Source: Halanaerobium hydrogeniformans (lineage in GTDB: Bacteria; Bacillota; Halanaerobiia; Halanaerobiales; Halanaerobiaceae). Taken from it: a stretch of 64,000 nucleotides of DNA. The notes under the pieces were generated by a model. It had not been told where the DNA came from. It worked only from the letters and a program-made list of their open reading frames with translations, and did no database searches. Position 1 is the first letter of the stretch, and each line of letters opens with the position of its first letter. Location: contig NC_014654.1 in NCBI RefSeq assembly GCF_000166415.1, positions 620,001 to 684,000 on the forward strand. Reading direction: 5' to 3'. Below, one piece after another: positions 9,589-19,841 of the stretch. The position numbers and the translations under genes were made by a program.

Positions 9589-9951
9589 ATGTTCAACACA
9601 GTGATAATTAATGATAATGCCAACTATTTTAAAGAAATAACAAGCTTGATTTCTCAAAATAAAGAATTAAATTTGATAGCAAATTATGAAAATCCTATCA
9701 GATGTTTAACTGAATTAAAAAAAGATAAAAGAGAACTTAAAGTAGTAATTATGACCACTAATATTATGGGATATAGTGGTTTAGAGGTAGCAAAACAAAT
9801 TCATCACTTGGACAAGAAGATTAAAATTATCTTTATTGCTGATAATCATGATTATGCAGTTGAAGCTTTTGACGTAGGCGCATTTGACTATCTTTTATGG
9901 CCGGTTGAGGAAAAGAGATTTAGAGAAACCATTAATCGCCTGGAAGAATAG
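9589..9951 (+). CDS. Stand-alone degenerate receiver (pseudo-receiver)
   Basis: A single receiver-fold domain of 120 residues with no output domain. It aligns along its whole length with the receiver of the preceding response regulator (for example DYAVEAFDVGAFDYLL against NYAVDAFELNALDYLL), so it is a paralogue. Every catalytic position has changed: the acidic pair is Asn-Asp (IINDN), the phospho-Asp position is Thr56 (IMTTNIMG) and the conserved Lys is Trp (LLWPVE). It cannot be phosphorylated in the normal way and probably acts by binding a partner (inference). GAAGGGAGAA precedes the ATG. The next gene, an outer-membrane barrel, begins 58 bp downstream in the same direction. Confidence 0.85.
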   Translation: MFNTVIINDNANYFKEITSLISQNKELNLIANYENPIRCLTELKKDKRELKVVIMTTNIMGYSGLEVAKQIHHLDKKIKIIFIADNHDYAVEAFDVGAFDYLLWPVEEKRFRETINRLEE

Positions 9952-10009
9952 TGATTTATTAGAGCTTATTTTTATAATTACAACAAAAAAAGATTAAGGG
10001 GGAGCAGTT

Positions 10010-12658
10010 GTGAAAATTTTGAAAACTAATTTTTCTTTTATATTTATATTTTTCATATTTTTCTTATTAGCATTAACTCTTATTTATTCAGCAGACATTA
10101 AAGCAGAAGAAGGCAATTCATTTTATCAGGGAGAATTTTTTGTAGGACTGGCCGAATTATATTATGGAAATAATTCTATAAAAAGCGAAATTGAGCTGGT
10201 AGATGATAGTGATCAATTTGCAGAGGAAGTAGATATAGGAAGGATCGCCTTTTATCTTAGAGGGAAAATACAGGGTAAGTATTTAATTACCGCCTGGTTA
10301 GATACCGGAGAAGAAAAAATTGATGAAATTTTTAAAAATATAACTGATAAGAAAAAGACTACACCTTTTGAAAAAATAGATGCAGAAAAATACTATCCGG
10401 TTTATGGTGATGATTCTAAAATATATTCTGAAGTTGATACAGCAGGCAAATTTTATCTTGCATTAGAATCAGAAACCTTTAAAGCCTTATGGGGTAATTA
10501 TCGGGTTAATTATGATCAGAACTCTTTAATTAACCTCAGAAAAACTATTTATGGTCTCAATTTAAGCTATGATAAGCGATTTTTTGCAGATGCTTTTCTG
10601 CAGCAGCCTTTTACCATCAGAGCTCAGGATGAATTGGAACTTACTGGAGGCTCACTATATTATTTAAGAAATGATGATATTACAGCAGGTAGTGAAAGTA
10701 TAACTTTAGAATTAAAAGATGCAGTAACTGGTAGGGTGATTGAAACAAAGAATTTAGCAGCAGGTAGAGACTATGAAATCAACTATCTACAGGGAAGGCT
10801 GATCTTAAAAAATAGGCGAGAACTTATCGCTGATAGAAATTTAATTGAAGATGCAAGTGGTGAAGATAAATACTACATAATAGTAAATTATGAAGTTGAC
10901 TATGATTCTGCAGCAGATAGCTATGATAATTATGGTCTGGAAGCAGGGCTTAAATTGAGTGAAGATCTAAGCATAAGTTTACAGCAGGCAGAAGAAGTTA
11001 ATATAAATGATGATGATTACAAAATTAGAGGTGTAAATTTAGAATATAGTCCTTCTTCAACGAGGAATATATTAATTGAATGGGCAAAAAGCAATGAACT
11101 TGCTGCTGGCAGGTATTTTTCTGATGATGGGGGCTTAAATTACAGAGAACTTAATTTAACTTCTCAAGCAGAGGCAGAAGCCTTTAATTTTGAATTCAAA
11201 GAACAGCTGACCGAAAAGATTTATCTTGATGGTTATTACAGTGATAAAGAAGCAGGTTTTAATTCAAGCAGCAGTTTTTTAGAAGAAGACAGGACTGATT
11301 ATGGATTAAAGACAATCTATAGTGGAGTTAAATATGAAAATAGTTTAAGTTATGATAAAAGCAGTAGAGGTTATAGAGATACTGAGATGATTACTTTAGC
11401 TTCTAAAATGGATTACAGTCAGAAAACAGATATAAGGGTAGAACTAAAAAATAAATATGAGCAGGAAGAAAGTAAAGAAAGTGAAAATACCTTAACCGGA
11501 GCCTTAGGTTTAGATTATATATTAAGTGAAAACAGAAGTATTTATGCCAAACAGCAGCTTACTTTAAGTGGGGACAATGATGATTATAATATCACAACTT
11601 TAGGTGGCAGGGCTGACTTTGATAAGTGGAGCTTTAATGCTCAAGCTGAAGCTGGAGATAAGCAAAGCTTGAGTCTGGGTACAGCTTACAGGATAAATGA
11701 AAAAAGTGAGCTTTATACAGAGCTTAAAAGAGATATTACTGAAGAAAAAGATACAGCGGTATTTGGCAGCAGCTCAAGTCTGAATGATAAAACAGATATA
11801 TACGGAGAGTATAGAATCGAAGCTCAAAATCAGGGTAGAGAAAATACTAATATTATAGGTATAGATTATTCACCTTTAGAAGGATTATTGTTGAGTCTTG
11901 ATTACAGCCGTAGTGATGTGATTAGAGATGATCGGGATGATTTTAAAAGAGATATAATTGGTTTTGGTACTAGTTACAGAAGAAACAATCTCAATAGTTC
12001 AGCTCGTTTAGAATACAGAGAAGATGGAGGTAGTGAAGATTTAGAGCAGTTTTTCTATAAATCTGATTTAAGCTGGAACTACAGTCCTGCTTTAACTTTA
12101 GTCTCAGGAATAGAATATTCAAGAGAAAAAAGTGAGGAAGAGGATGAATATTTAGATGCTAGTTTAGGTTTTGCTTACAGGCCGGTAAAAAATGATAGAC
12201 TTAATTTACTCGGTAAGTACACATATTTAAAAAAGGATAATTATCTAACTGATGATGATTTTGGCAGTTTTCCGGCTGAACGATCGCAGATATTTGCTCT
12301 AGATTTTATTTTTGAGATAAGTCCAAAATGGCAGCTTACAGAAAAGATAGCCTATAAAAACGGAGAAGTAAAGCTTAATTCTTTGAGTGATGAATGGACT
12401 TCAAGCGAAACCTATCTCTGGGTTAATAGATTAAATTATCAGTTAAGAGAAGATATAGAACTATTTGGAGAATACAGAATTTTAGAGAACAAACTGGCTC
12501 AAGATAGAAAGAGCGGCTTTTTACTGGGAGGTTATAAGAGATTTGAGAATGATTTAAAACTTGGAATTGGCTATAATTTTACCGATTTCAATGATGATCT
12601 GAGTGATTTGAGTTATGAGTCAGAAGGCTGGTTTGTTAATATTATAAAAGCATGGTGA
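10010..12658 (+). CDS. Outer-membrane beta-barrel protein, partner of the DUF11 surface protein
   Basis: An 882-residue exported protein: signal peptide to about residue 33 (cleavage after IKAEE-like region), a domain of about 250 residues, then a long run of alternating amphipathic strands with short acidic turns typical of a beta-barrel, ending in an aromatic residue (IIKAW). Residues about 210-300 (SLYYLRNDDI, AGRDYEINYLQGRLILK) match a motif I know from barrels that accompany or follow DUF11-repeat proteins in Gram-negative bacteria. GTG start with AAGGGGGAG upstream. It lies between the pseudo-receiver and the giant DUF11 protein, likely one transcript. Function unproven; a secretion or anchoring role for its neighbour is an inference. 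Confidence 0.72.
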   Translation: MKILKTNFSFIFIFFIFFLLALTLIYSADIKAEEGNSFYQGEFFVGLAELYYGNNSIKSEIELVDDSDQFAEEVDIGRIAFYLRGKIQGKYLITAWLDTGEEKIDEIFKNITDKKKTTPFEKIDAEKYYPVYGDDSKIYSEVDTAGKFYLALESETFKALWGNYRVNYDQNSLINLRKTIYGLNLSYDKRFFADAFLQQPFTIRAQDELELTGGSLYYLRNDDITAGSESITLELKDAVTGRVIETKNLAAGRDYEINYLQGRLILKNRRELIADRNLIEDASGEDKYYIIVNYEVDYDSAADSYDNYGLEAGLKLSEDLSISLQQAEEVNINDDDYKIRGVNLEYSPSSTRNILIEWAKSNELAAGRYFSDDGGLNYRELNLTSQAEAEAFNFEFKEQLTEKIYLDGYYSDKEAGFNSSSSFLEEDRTDYGLKTIYSGVKYENSLSYDKSSRGYRDTEMITLASKMDYSQKTDIRVELKNKYEQEESKESENTLTGALGLDYILSENRSIYAKQQLTLSGDNDDYNITTLGGRADFDKWSFNAQAEAGDKQSLSLGTAYRINEKSELYTELKRDITEEKDTAVFGSSSSLNDKTDIYGEYRIEAQNQGRENTNIIGIDYSPLEGLLLSLDYSRSDVIRDDRDDFKRDIIGFGTSYRRNNLNSSARLEYREDGGSEDLEQFFYKSDLSWNYSPALTLVSGIEYSREKSEEEDEYLDASLGFAYRPVKNDRLNLLGKYTYLKKDNYLTDDDFGSFPAERSQIFALDFIFEISPKWQLTEKIAYKNGEVKLNSLSDEWTSSETYLWVNRLNYQLREDIELFGEYRILENKLAQDRKSGFLLGGYKRFENDLKLGIGYNFTDFNDDLSDLSYESEGWFVNIIKAW

Positions 12659-12724
12659 GCTTTAATATAGTTGAGTTAATGGTAAAATTTTGATTTATAA
12701 GGAGATAATCCGGGAGGGAATATA

Positions 12725-15700
12725 ATGAAGATAAAAGCACATAAAACTAATAAATTATATTACATTTTCTTTTTTGCTTTGATGTGTTTATTATTTATCG
12801 GTATTACTAATACAACCCCTGCTTATGCCAGGGGTGGTTCAGGGGATTTTCGAGTTTCAAATTATGCAAGTGGGTTTCAACTCAATAATTTTTTATGGCG
12901 TGGTTATGCATTTACAGTTTCTCGAGAAGTTGAGGTTACACATTTATGGGGTGGTGGTGGGCCAACTGCAACTGGTGGATTTCAAGGTGGTATATATGAA
13001 ACCTCCTGGACTGGGGATACAATTGGGGATGGAAATCCAAGACTTGACAAACTTTTGAGTGGAGTTGTATTTGACCATACACGAGATGTTGTAGTTGGTG
13101 GTGACTCAGGTCAAGAAGAGATGGTAAAATTAGGCAAAAGTGTTACTCTATATCCCGGGCAAACATACTTTATTGCTCAAGGGAGAGTAAGTACAGGTAG
13201 TGGAACTCACTACGCAGCTGACAGCATTGATTATGAAAATATTGAAATCGGAAGTCCGATTATTGATCAGTGGTGGCCGCAGGCAAACATGGCTTATCAA
13301 CCAGGAGGTGATGGAACAGCTGTGGACGCTGTTGGGAGAACAGCATTGAGTGAGACACCTATACGTGTCATGATGGGATTTAGATATATAACAGATGTCA
13401 ATGAACCAAGTTTAGGACCTGAAGCAGAAACAGGTGCTATGTCTACAGGAAAATATGAGGCTGTCCTGGAAGGTGTATTAAGTGATTCTGGAGCTGCTAA
13501 TGATGAGCCTACAACCTTATATTTTGAATACAGCACTAACTCAGATCTAAGTAATTCGACCCTAGTTGCTGCTTCCCCTCATACTATTGAAGGTCCAGCT
13601 ACAGATGTAGGTTTTTCTCGTCAGATTACTGGCCTTAACGATGGTACTACATATTATTATAGGGCGGTTGCAATTAATGAAGCAGGCAGATCTAATGGTG
13701 ATATTGTTAGTTTTGTCCATGATAGTGTGAATTTTGCCAGGACATTAACAGCAGAAGTATTAGGTTCGGGAGGAACGGTTATTCCAGAGACCAGAGCTGT
13801 TCCTATTGGTGAGAGTACAACTTTTGAACTTAGACCAGATAGTGATTATGAGCGATCTGACAATGTTGTAATTTCTTCAGAACACTCTTTTGATAGTGAG
13901 GGTTCTTGGAATGGAAATGTTTTTACAACGGGAGTGATTGCTGAAGGAAGTGAAGAGAACATTACTTTGACATTTTCTTTTCTTAAAGAACAAGCTATCA
14001 CCTTTGAAGCAGGTGATTGGCAAAGCAAGACATATGGAGACGATAATTTTGTTCTTGAGGCAACTGCATCTTCAGGCTTAGATGTTTTCTATGAGAGTTC
14101 AAATCCAGATGTAGCAAGTATTGATGGTAATACAGTAAACATTCATAATGCTGGAACAACTACAATAATTGCTTTACAGGATGGTAATGTATCTTATCTA
14201 CCAGCAGATAATGTAGAGCGCTCACTTACAGTTGAGAAAAAAGCAATAACAATTGCAGCAGATGATATATCAAAATATGAGGGTACAGATGATCCAGAAC
14301 TGAGCTATCAGATAACAGAAGGAAATCTCGAAAGTGGAGATAGCTTAGCTGTAGAATTAAACCGTGAAGACGGAGAAGAACCAGGAAATTATGCTATTGA
14401 ACTAAATACATTAGATAATCCCAATTACGATATAACTTGTGAAAATGCAAATTTCACTATTAAACCAGCTTACAGTGTGAGTATTGATCAAGAAATTATT
14501 AACTCTAACAATGAAGAAAATATATCTTTTAAATTTGCAGATGGAGATGTAGGTGCAGATTATGATTACATTATAGTTGATGAAAATGAGAACACAGTAG
14601 AAGGAAATGGAGAAATAACTGAAACTGTTCAAACAATTTCTGGAATAAATGTTAGCAGTTTAAGTGATGGAATTTTAACATTAACTGTGACCTTAACAGA
14701 TTCTGCCGGTAATACTGGTAATGAGGTAACAGACCAAATTGATAAAGAGACTTCTATTCCTACCTTAGATACTGTAAATATAGAATCAGATAATGATAAT
14801 AATGATCATGCAAAAGTAGGAGATAAAATAACATTAAACTTTATATCAAGTAAAGACATAACTGAACTGAGTATAACCATAGCTGATAATCAAGTCTCCG
14901 CAACAGACTTAGAAGATAATGATGCTACCACCTGGCAGGCCGAATATACCATGACAGATGAGGATACAGAAGGCGAAGTTGTTTTTGTAATCAATTATGA
15001 AGATATGGCAGGAAATTCAGGACAGGAAATAAATCAAACAACAGATAATAGTTCAGTTTTCTTTAGCAAAACTGCACCTGAAAACTACTATATTGATGAA
15101 AATAGTATTAATTTTGAAAAAGAAACCGGCCTTTACTTTGATATAAAAAATGCAGAAATAGATAGTTCCTACAATTCAATTATTAGAGATCAAAATGGCA
15201 GAGAAATTAATGAAAACGGAGTAGTCAGTTCAGAAACTCAGCAAATCACTTTTGCTGAAGATAAGCTTGATAGATTAGATGCAGGTGATTGGACAATAGA
15301 AATACAGCTTACAGATCAGGCAGGTAATATTGGTGAGAAAATTAGTCATACTATAGAACGCCCAGAAATTAAGGCTGAATTAACTGCAGACTATGATGGA
15401 AACACTTTAAGTTCTGGTGCAGAAATAACTTACAGCCTGGAAATAGAAAATATCGGGGCAGGATTACTCAAAGACATAGAAGTTTATGCTCCAATACCTG
15501 CAGGTAGTGAGTATATTGCTGGATCAACAATAGTTAATGGCAAAAATATAGATGACATTAATAATAGCCTTCCACTTTTAGATGGGCTTAATATAGCAAA
15601 TCTGGCCAATGAAGATGGTAATTTAGAAAGTGGCAAAAATATAGAGATAAGCTATAAAGTAAAAACCATGGATAATCTAATAAGTGGAACTGAAGTAATA

Positions 15701-18123
15701 AATCAGGCTGAAGTAAGTGGTAAAGATGATCTTAACTATCAGCTGAAAGATAAATTAAGTGATGATCCAAGAACAACAGGATTAGAGGATCCCCTTAAAC
15801 TTAGAATAGGTGATGTGATAGTGCAGTACTTGATATTGAAAAAGAAATAACTAAAATTGATATAAACGAAACTGAAATTAATTCTGGAGATGAACTAGAA
15901 ATTAAAACAACAATTAAAAATATTGGTGGAGCATCAGCATTAAAGGTTAACTTAAGTGATTTAATACCAGACAATACTAGTTTAATTGAAGAAAGTATAG
16001 AAATAAACCAGATTCAAAAACAGGCATTTTTAGGAGTTAGACTATTTGAATTTGCATTAAATAAATATTTCAATAATACAGTTGAAGCTTCAGAGTTTGG
16101 AAGCTATAGTATAGTCGACAATCAAGTGGTTTTTGATTTGGGTGATTTAGAAGCTGGTGCAGAAATTGAAATCAAATATCAGGTCAAGGTTAATGAAGGA
16201 GTTGACAATGGAGAAATAATAAACAGTAGAGCAGATCTTTCTTCAGAGAATAGTAGTACAGTTAAGAGGAGTAAAGATGTGACTGTAGGAAGTACTCCAG
16301 TTATCCGGGCAGAGATAGAAGTTAATGATATTAATGGTGGAAAAATCGAAGTTGGAGATACTCTGGAATATATCTTCACATTAGAAAATATAGGTAAAAA
16401 TACAGCCTATAATCTTAATCTAAGTGCTCAAAATCCAGAATCTCTTAGTTATATAAAAGAAAGCACAAAAGTTGATGGTAGGACAATAGATGATGAAAAT
16501 GACGAATCAATCTTCTTTAATGGATTAAGCTTTAACGAAATAGCTCCAGAAATAGCTCCAGGAGAAAGAAAAGAAATCAAGTACAGAGCCAAAGTAGAAT
16601 CAGCCGAAAAAATTACTGTAAAAATTGATTATTTTGCTTCAAAAAATAATTATGATCCCTTAAGCGGAAGTGTAGAAAAAACTATAACAGCAGGTGTTTT
16701 AAACAGCCAGGCAAATCTGAAGTTTGAACTCAACAGCAGTATATTTAATGACTTTAGCGGCTGGTATTTAGATATCAGAGCTGAAAATGGAGAAGAAATC
16801 TACAATGACCATAAAGTTCTAAGTGCAGCTGAAAGTGGACAGTTAAGTCTGCCATCTGCTGATAGAAACTACACAGCTTTAATTAAGAATCAGGACAAAA
16901 CAACATTTGCTAAGATAGAAATTACTGCAGATGAAATATCAAATGGTAATCTGACAATTAAAACTGAAGAGATTGATCCTGAAGGTATAGTTTACAACTC
17001 AATTACAAGAGAAGCTGTTGCAGGGGTAGTGCTCTATCTGCTGGATGAAGATGGCAATAAAGTTGACCCAGGACTTTTAGAAACAGGACAACAGGGTCAG
17101 GTAACTGATGCAAGTGGAAGCTATCAATTTATAGTAACAGCAGAAGGGAAATATCAGATTGCAGCTGAAAAAGACGGTTATGATCTGACCCCATCTGAAG
17201 TATTATCACCAGAGTCAACTGAATATATTAGACCTACTGATATCACTGATGCAGATCCATCAACTACTGGGGTTCAGGTTGTAGATTATAGTAGACCACC
17301 GAAACTGAATGAAGATGCTTTATATTATCTCAATTTTGATTTGCAGACAGGTGATCCAGATGTTTTCAATAACCATATTCCAATTGATCCAATTCAGGAA
17401 AACCTGCTCAAAATAAATAAAGAAGCATCGGCCAAAACAACAGCAGTCGGAGAATTTATCAGCTATCAGATTAGAGTAGAAAATGATGGTGAAAATGATG
17501 TTGAAGACTTTAAACTCTATGATAAGCTACCTAATTTCTTTAAATACACAGCTGATTCAGCCTTAATAGAAAGAAATGGTACTAAAGAACTCTTTGAGCC
17601 AGAAGGAGAAAGACTATTAAGCTGGGAGATTTCTGAATTAAAAGCTGGAGAAAGCTTAAAGCTAAGCTATACATTAGTGGTTGGAAGTGGAACTCAAACT
17701 GGTATAGAATATCTAAATGAAGCTTATCTAATGAAAGCTAATACATTGATTTCAGATAAAGTAGAAGCTGCAGTATTGGTCAGTAAAGATCCTGTCTTTG
17801 ATTTATCAACAATAATCGGAAAAGTCTACCATGATAAAAATGAAAATGGTGTACAGGATGAAGGAGAAGCAGGAATAGCAGGAGTGGAGATTATTTCAAT
17901 CACTGGAGAAATAATAGAGGTTGATAACCAGGGAAGATATCATTTTGTGTTTGACCCTGATAGTAACACTGTGGTTGGAGAAACTCTTGTCTTAAAGATT
18001 AACGAAGCTAGCCTGCCCGAAGGTGCAGAGATAATAAGTCAAAATCCGTTGATTATAAAGGTTAGACCTGGGTTAATGGACAAGGCTAACTTCAGAATTA
18101 GACTTCAAGATTGCAATGATTAA
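12725..18123 (+). pseudogene. Giant DUF11/MBG/Ig-like surface protein, split by one frameshift
   Basis: One long adhesin-like gene read in two frames. The first part (12725-15850, ATG with GGGAGGG upstream) has a signal peptide ending near AYA, a DUF4082-like N-terminal domain (GYAFTVSREVEVTHLWGGG), a fibronectin-III-like domain (GLNDGTTYYYRAVA), an MBG-type repeat (SKTYGDDNFVLEA), Ig-like repeats and a first DUF11 domain. The second part continues without pause in another frame from about 15814 (AVLDIEKEITK...), with further DUF11 domains (PAGSEY-type and KLPNFFKYT-type), a carboxypeptidase-regulatory-like domain and an SdrD-B-like domain (GKVYHDKNENGVQDEGE). Loss of one base near 15817 explains the break; rejoined length is about 1,800 residues. 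No slippery heptamer is present there. Terminator follows. Confidence 0.82.
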
Positions 18124-18162
18124 AACAAGTAACATGATAAAATAAAATAGAAAATCAAGCTG

Positions 18163-18213
18163 ATTATACACTCCTGATGGTTTTTAATTAGGGGTGTATA
18201 ATTATATTTTTTT
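18163..18213 (+). terminator. Rho-independent terminator after the DUF11 gene
   Basis: attatacactcc pairs with ggggtgtataat across a loop of about 16 bases, followed by a T-rich tract. It ends the barrel/DUF11 transcription unit. Confidence 0.85.
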
Positions 18214-18286
18214 ACTAATTTTGAATATTGTAGTATAATAAAGATTATTAATACTATTAAATTAATTATTGCAAGGAGTGCTGAGA

Positions 18287-19678
18287 ATGAAAAAAATATT
18301 TAAGGTTTTTTTCTTTTTATTTATATTGTTTATATTTTCTTTTCCAGTAAGTGCTTCACAGCCAGAATGGCCTCTGGATTTTGAAAGTAATATTTCAATA
18401 TATGGTGAAACTTTAGAAGTTGTTGTCAGAGATGGAAAAGTTGTTGAAGCTGGATTTAGATTAAATAAATCAATGTTTGAAAACAGTCGATATAAAGTAG
18501 TACCTGATTTAATTGATATTTCTCAGACTCCAACTGATGTCCAGGAACTTCATAACAATTATGAAACCTGGTATTATATGGATGAAAAAAATTATGCTAA
18601 CTATCAAGAACTTGAAACTGATGGGGAAATGATAATTTCTGATGATTTAACTCTTATGGAATTTGCTATTCTTGGTGCAGCAGGATATCATCCAGCAATT
18701 ATTATAGAAAATTATCATATTGAGCAAATTAGTTATCGACAAGGGGTTCTAGAAATTAGTGTAAATAAACATGAAGAAATAAGATATACGCGTTTTGAAA
18801 TAGAAGGATATCCTGATAAGATGCTCGAAGGCTCTGTTACTGATACAATCAAATATCGTTTTTTGAATAGAGCGGAAACAAGCAGAAATTTAAGAGAAAA
18901 TCAGGCAGATTGGGACGTGGAGAAAAAAGTTGACCGCTATATTGATGTCTTTAAGTTAAAAAATCACTATAGTCATTATCTTGGTCATAGAAATCTTGGT
19001 AGTTTTAAAGAAGAATATGAGATTGAAAATACTCGAATGCGTCTTTCAAACCTGGGAAATACGGTAAAAGAAGAAGCAGATAGGTTTGATGCTGCAGGAA
19101 GTATTTCATATGTTTATGGTATAGTTGAGATAAAAAAATTGGGTAGTGATGAATGGGTTAATGCTAAACAGCAAGATCAATTAATACCTGGTGACCGTAT
19201 TAGAACGGGAAGAGCATCACATGTAGAAATTGTTCATGAAAAGGCTCAGAAAATAATAAGTCTTAACCCAAACTCTGACGTAGAGTTTAAAGAAGAGCTC
19301 AAAGCGAGAAGTAAATGGTCAGAAGCTTTGAGAATGTTTTTTGGTTTTATTTATATAAATGGTAAAGAAACCGAAGGTGAGTTAAATGTTCATACACCAA
19401 AAGCAATATGTGGGAGTAGAGGCACAATATATTCAATTGAAGTAGATGATGAGCAGGGTGTTGAAACTTTTAGTGTCTATCAAGGCACTATTGTTATAGC
19501 AGCAGCTGAAAATATTGATAATTACGAAGAAATAGATAACGAAAAATTAGATGAGATTGGAACATTTTTGGAAGCAGGTCAAAGAATAAAAATTGATCAA
19601 GACGGTAATATTTCCAGCATTGAAAACTTAAGTGATGCAGAGATAAAAGAAGGAATAAAAAATTCTGAAGCGAATTAA
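18287..19678 (+). CDS. Exported FecR-domain protein
   Basis: A 463-residue exported protein. Signal peptide: basic MKKIFK, hydrophobic stretch, cleavage near VSAS. The middle region (about 30-200) is not recognised. The C-terminal half is a FecR domain (about 275-420): GSISYVYGIVEIKK, then PGDRIRTGRASHVEI, then VHTPKAICGSRGTIYSI, the typical order of the FecR fold. In many bacteria such proteins are periplasmic or surface-exposed, acting as a regulator or a carbohydrate-contacting domain; here no sigma factor is adjacent, so a FecI/FecR system is not supported. ATG 18287 is chosen over TTG 18269 because AAGGAG lies 8 bp before it. Monocistronic. Confidence 0.8.
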   Translation: MKKIFKVFFFLFILFIFSFPVSASQPEWPLDFESNISIYGETLEVVVRDGKVVEAGFRLNKSMFENSRYKVVPDLIDISQTPTDVQELHNNYETWYYMDEKNYANYQELETDGEMIISDDLTLMEFAILGAAGYHPAIIIENYHIEQISYRQGVLEISVNKHEEIRYTRFEIEGYPDKMLEGSVTDTIKYRFLNRAETSRNLRENQADWDVEKKVDRYIDVFKLKNHYSHYLGHRNLGSFKEEYEIENTRMRLSNLGNTVKEEADRFDAAGSISYVYGIVEIKKLGSDEWVNAKQQDQLIPGDRIRTGRASHVEIVHEKAQKIISLNPNSDVEFKEELKARSKWSEALRMFFGFIYINGKETEGELNVHTPKAICGSRGTIYSIEVDDEQGVETFSVYQGTIVIAAAENIDNYEEIDNEKLDEIGTFLEAGQRIKIDQDGNISSIENLSDAEIKEGIKNSEAN

Positions 19679-19841
19679 TAAGCTGCTAATTATTTTTATT
19701 TCTTTTTCGATATAAATTAAAATTTAGCAAATAAAGGAATTATCTGCTCTTTAACTAATTATAGAGTAGACAACCATTAAGCATTTAAAAATTCACTTAA
19801 AGCAGATAAATATAACTTTGTTGTATATGAGGAGGTTGAAA

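Noticed and set aside
15811-15830. Programmed frameshift in the DUF11 gene
   Set aside because: No X XXY YYZ heptamer or downstream stem occurs at the junction, so mutation or sequence error is more likely.
18287-19678. FecI/FecR iron-signalling system
   Set aside because: The FecR domain is clear, but there is no ECF sigma factor or TonB receptor nearby and the protein carries a signal peptide without an N-terminal anti-sigma region.
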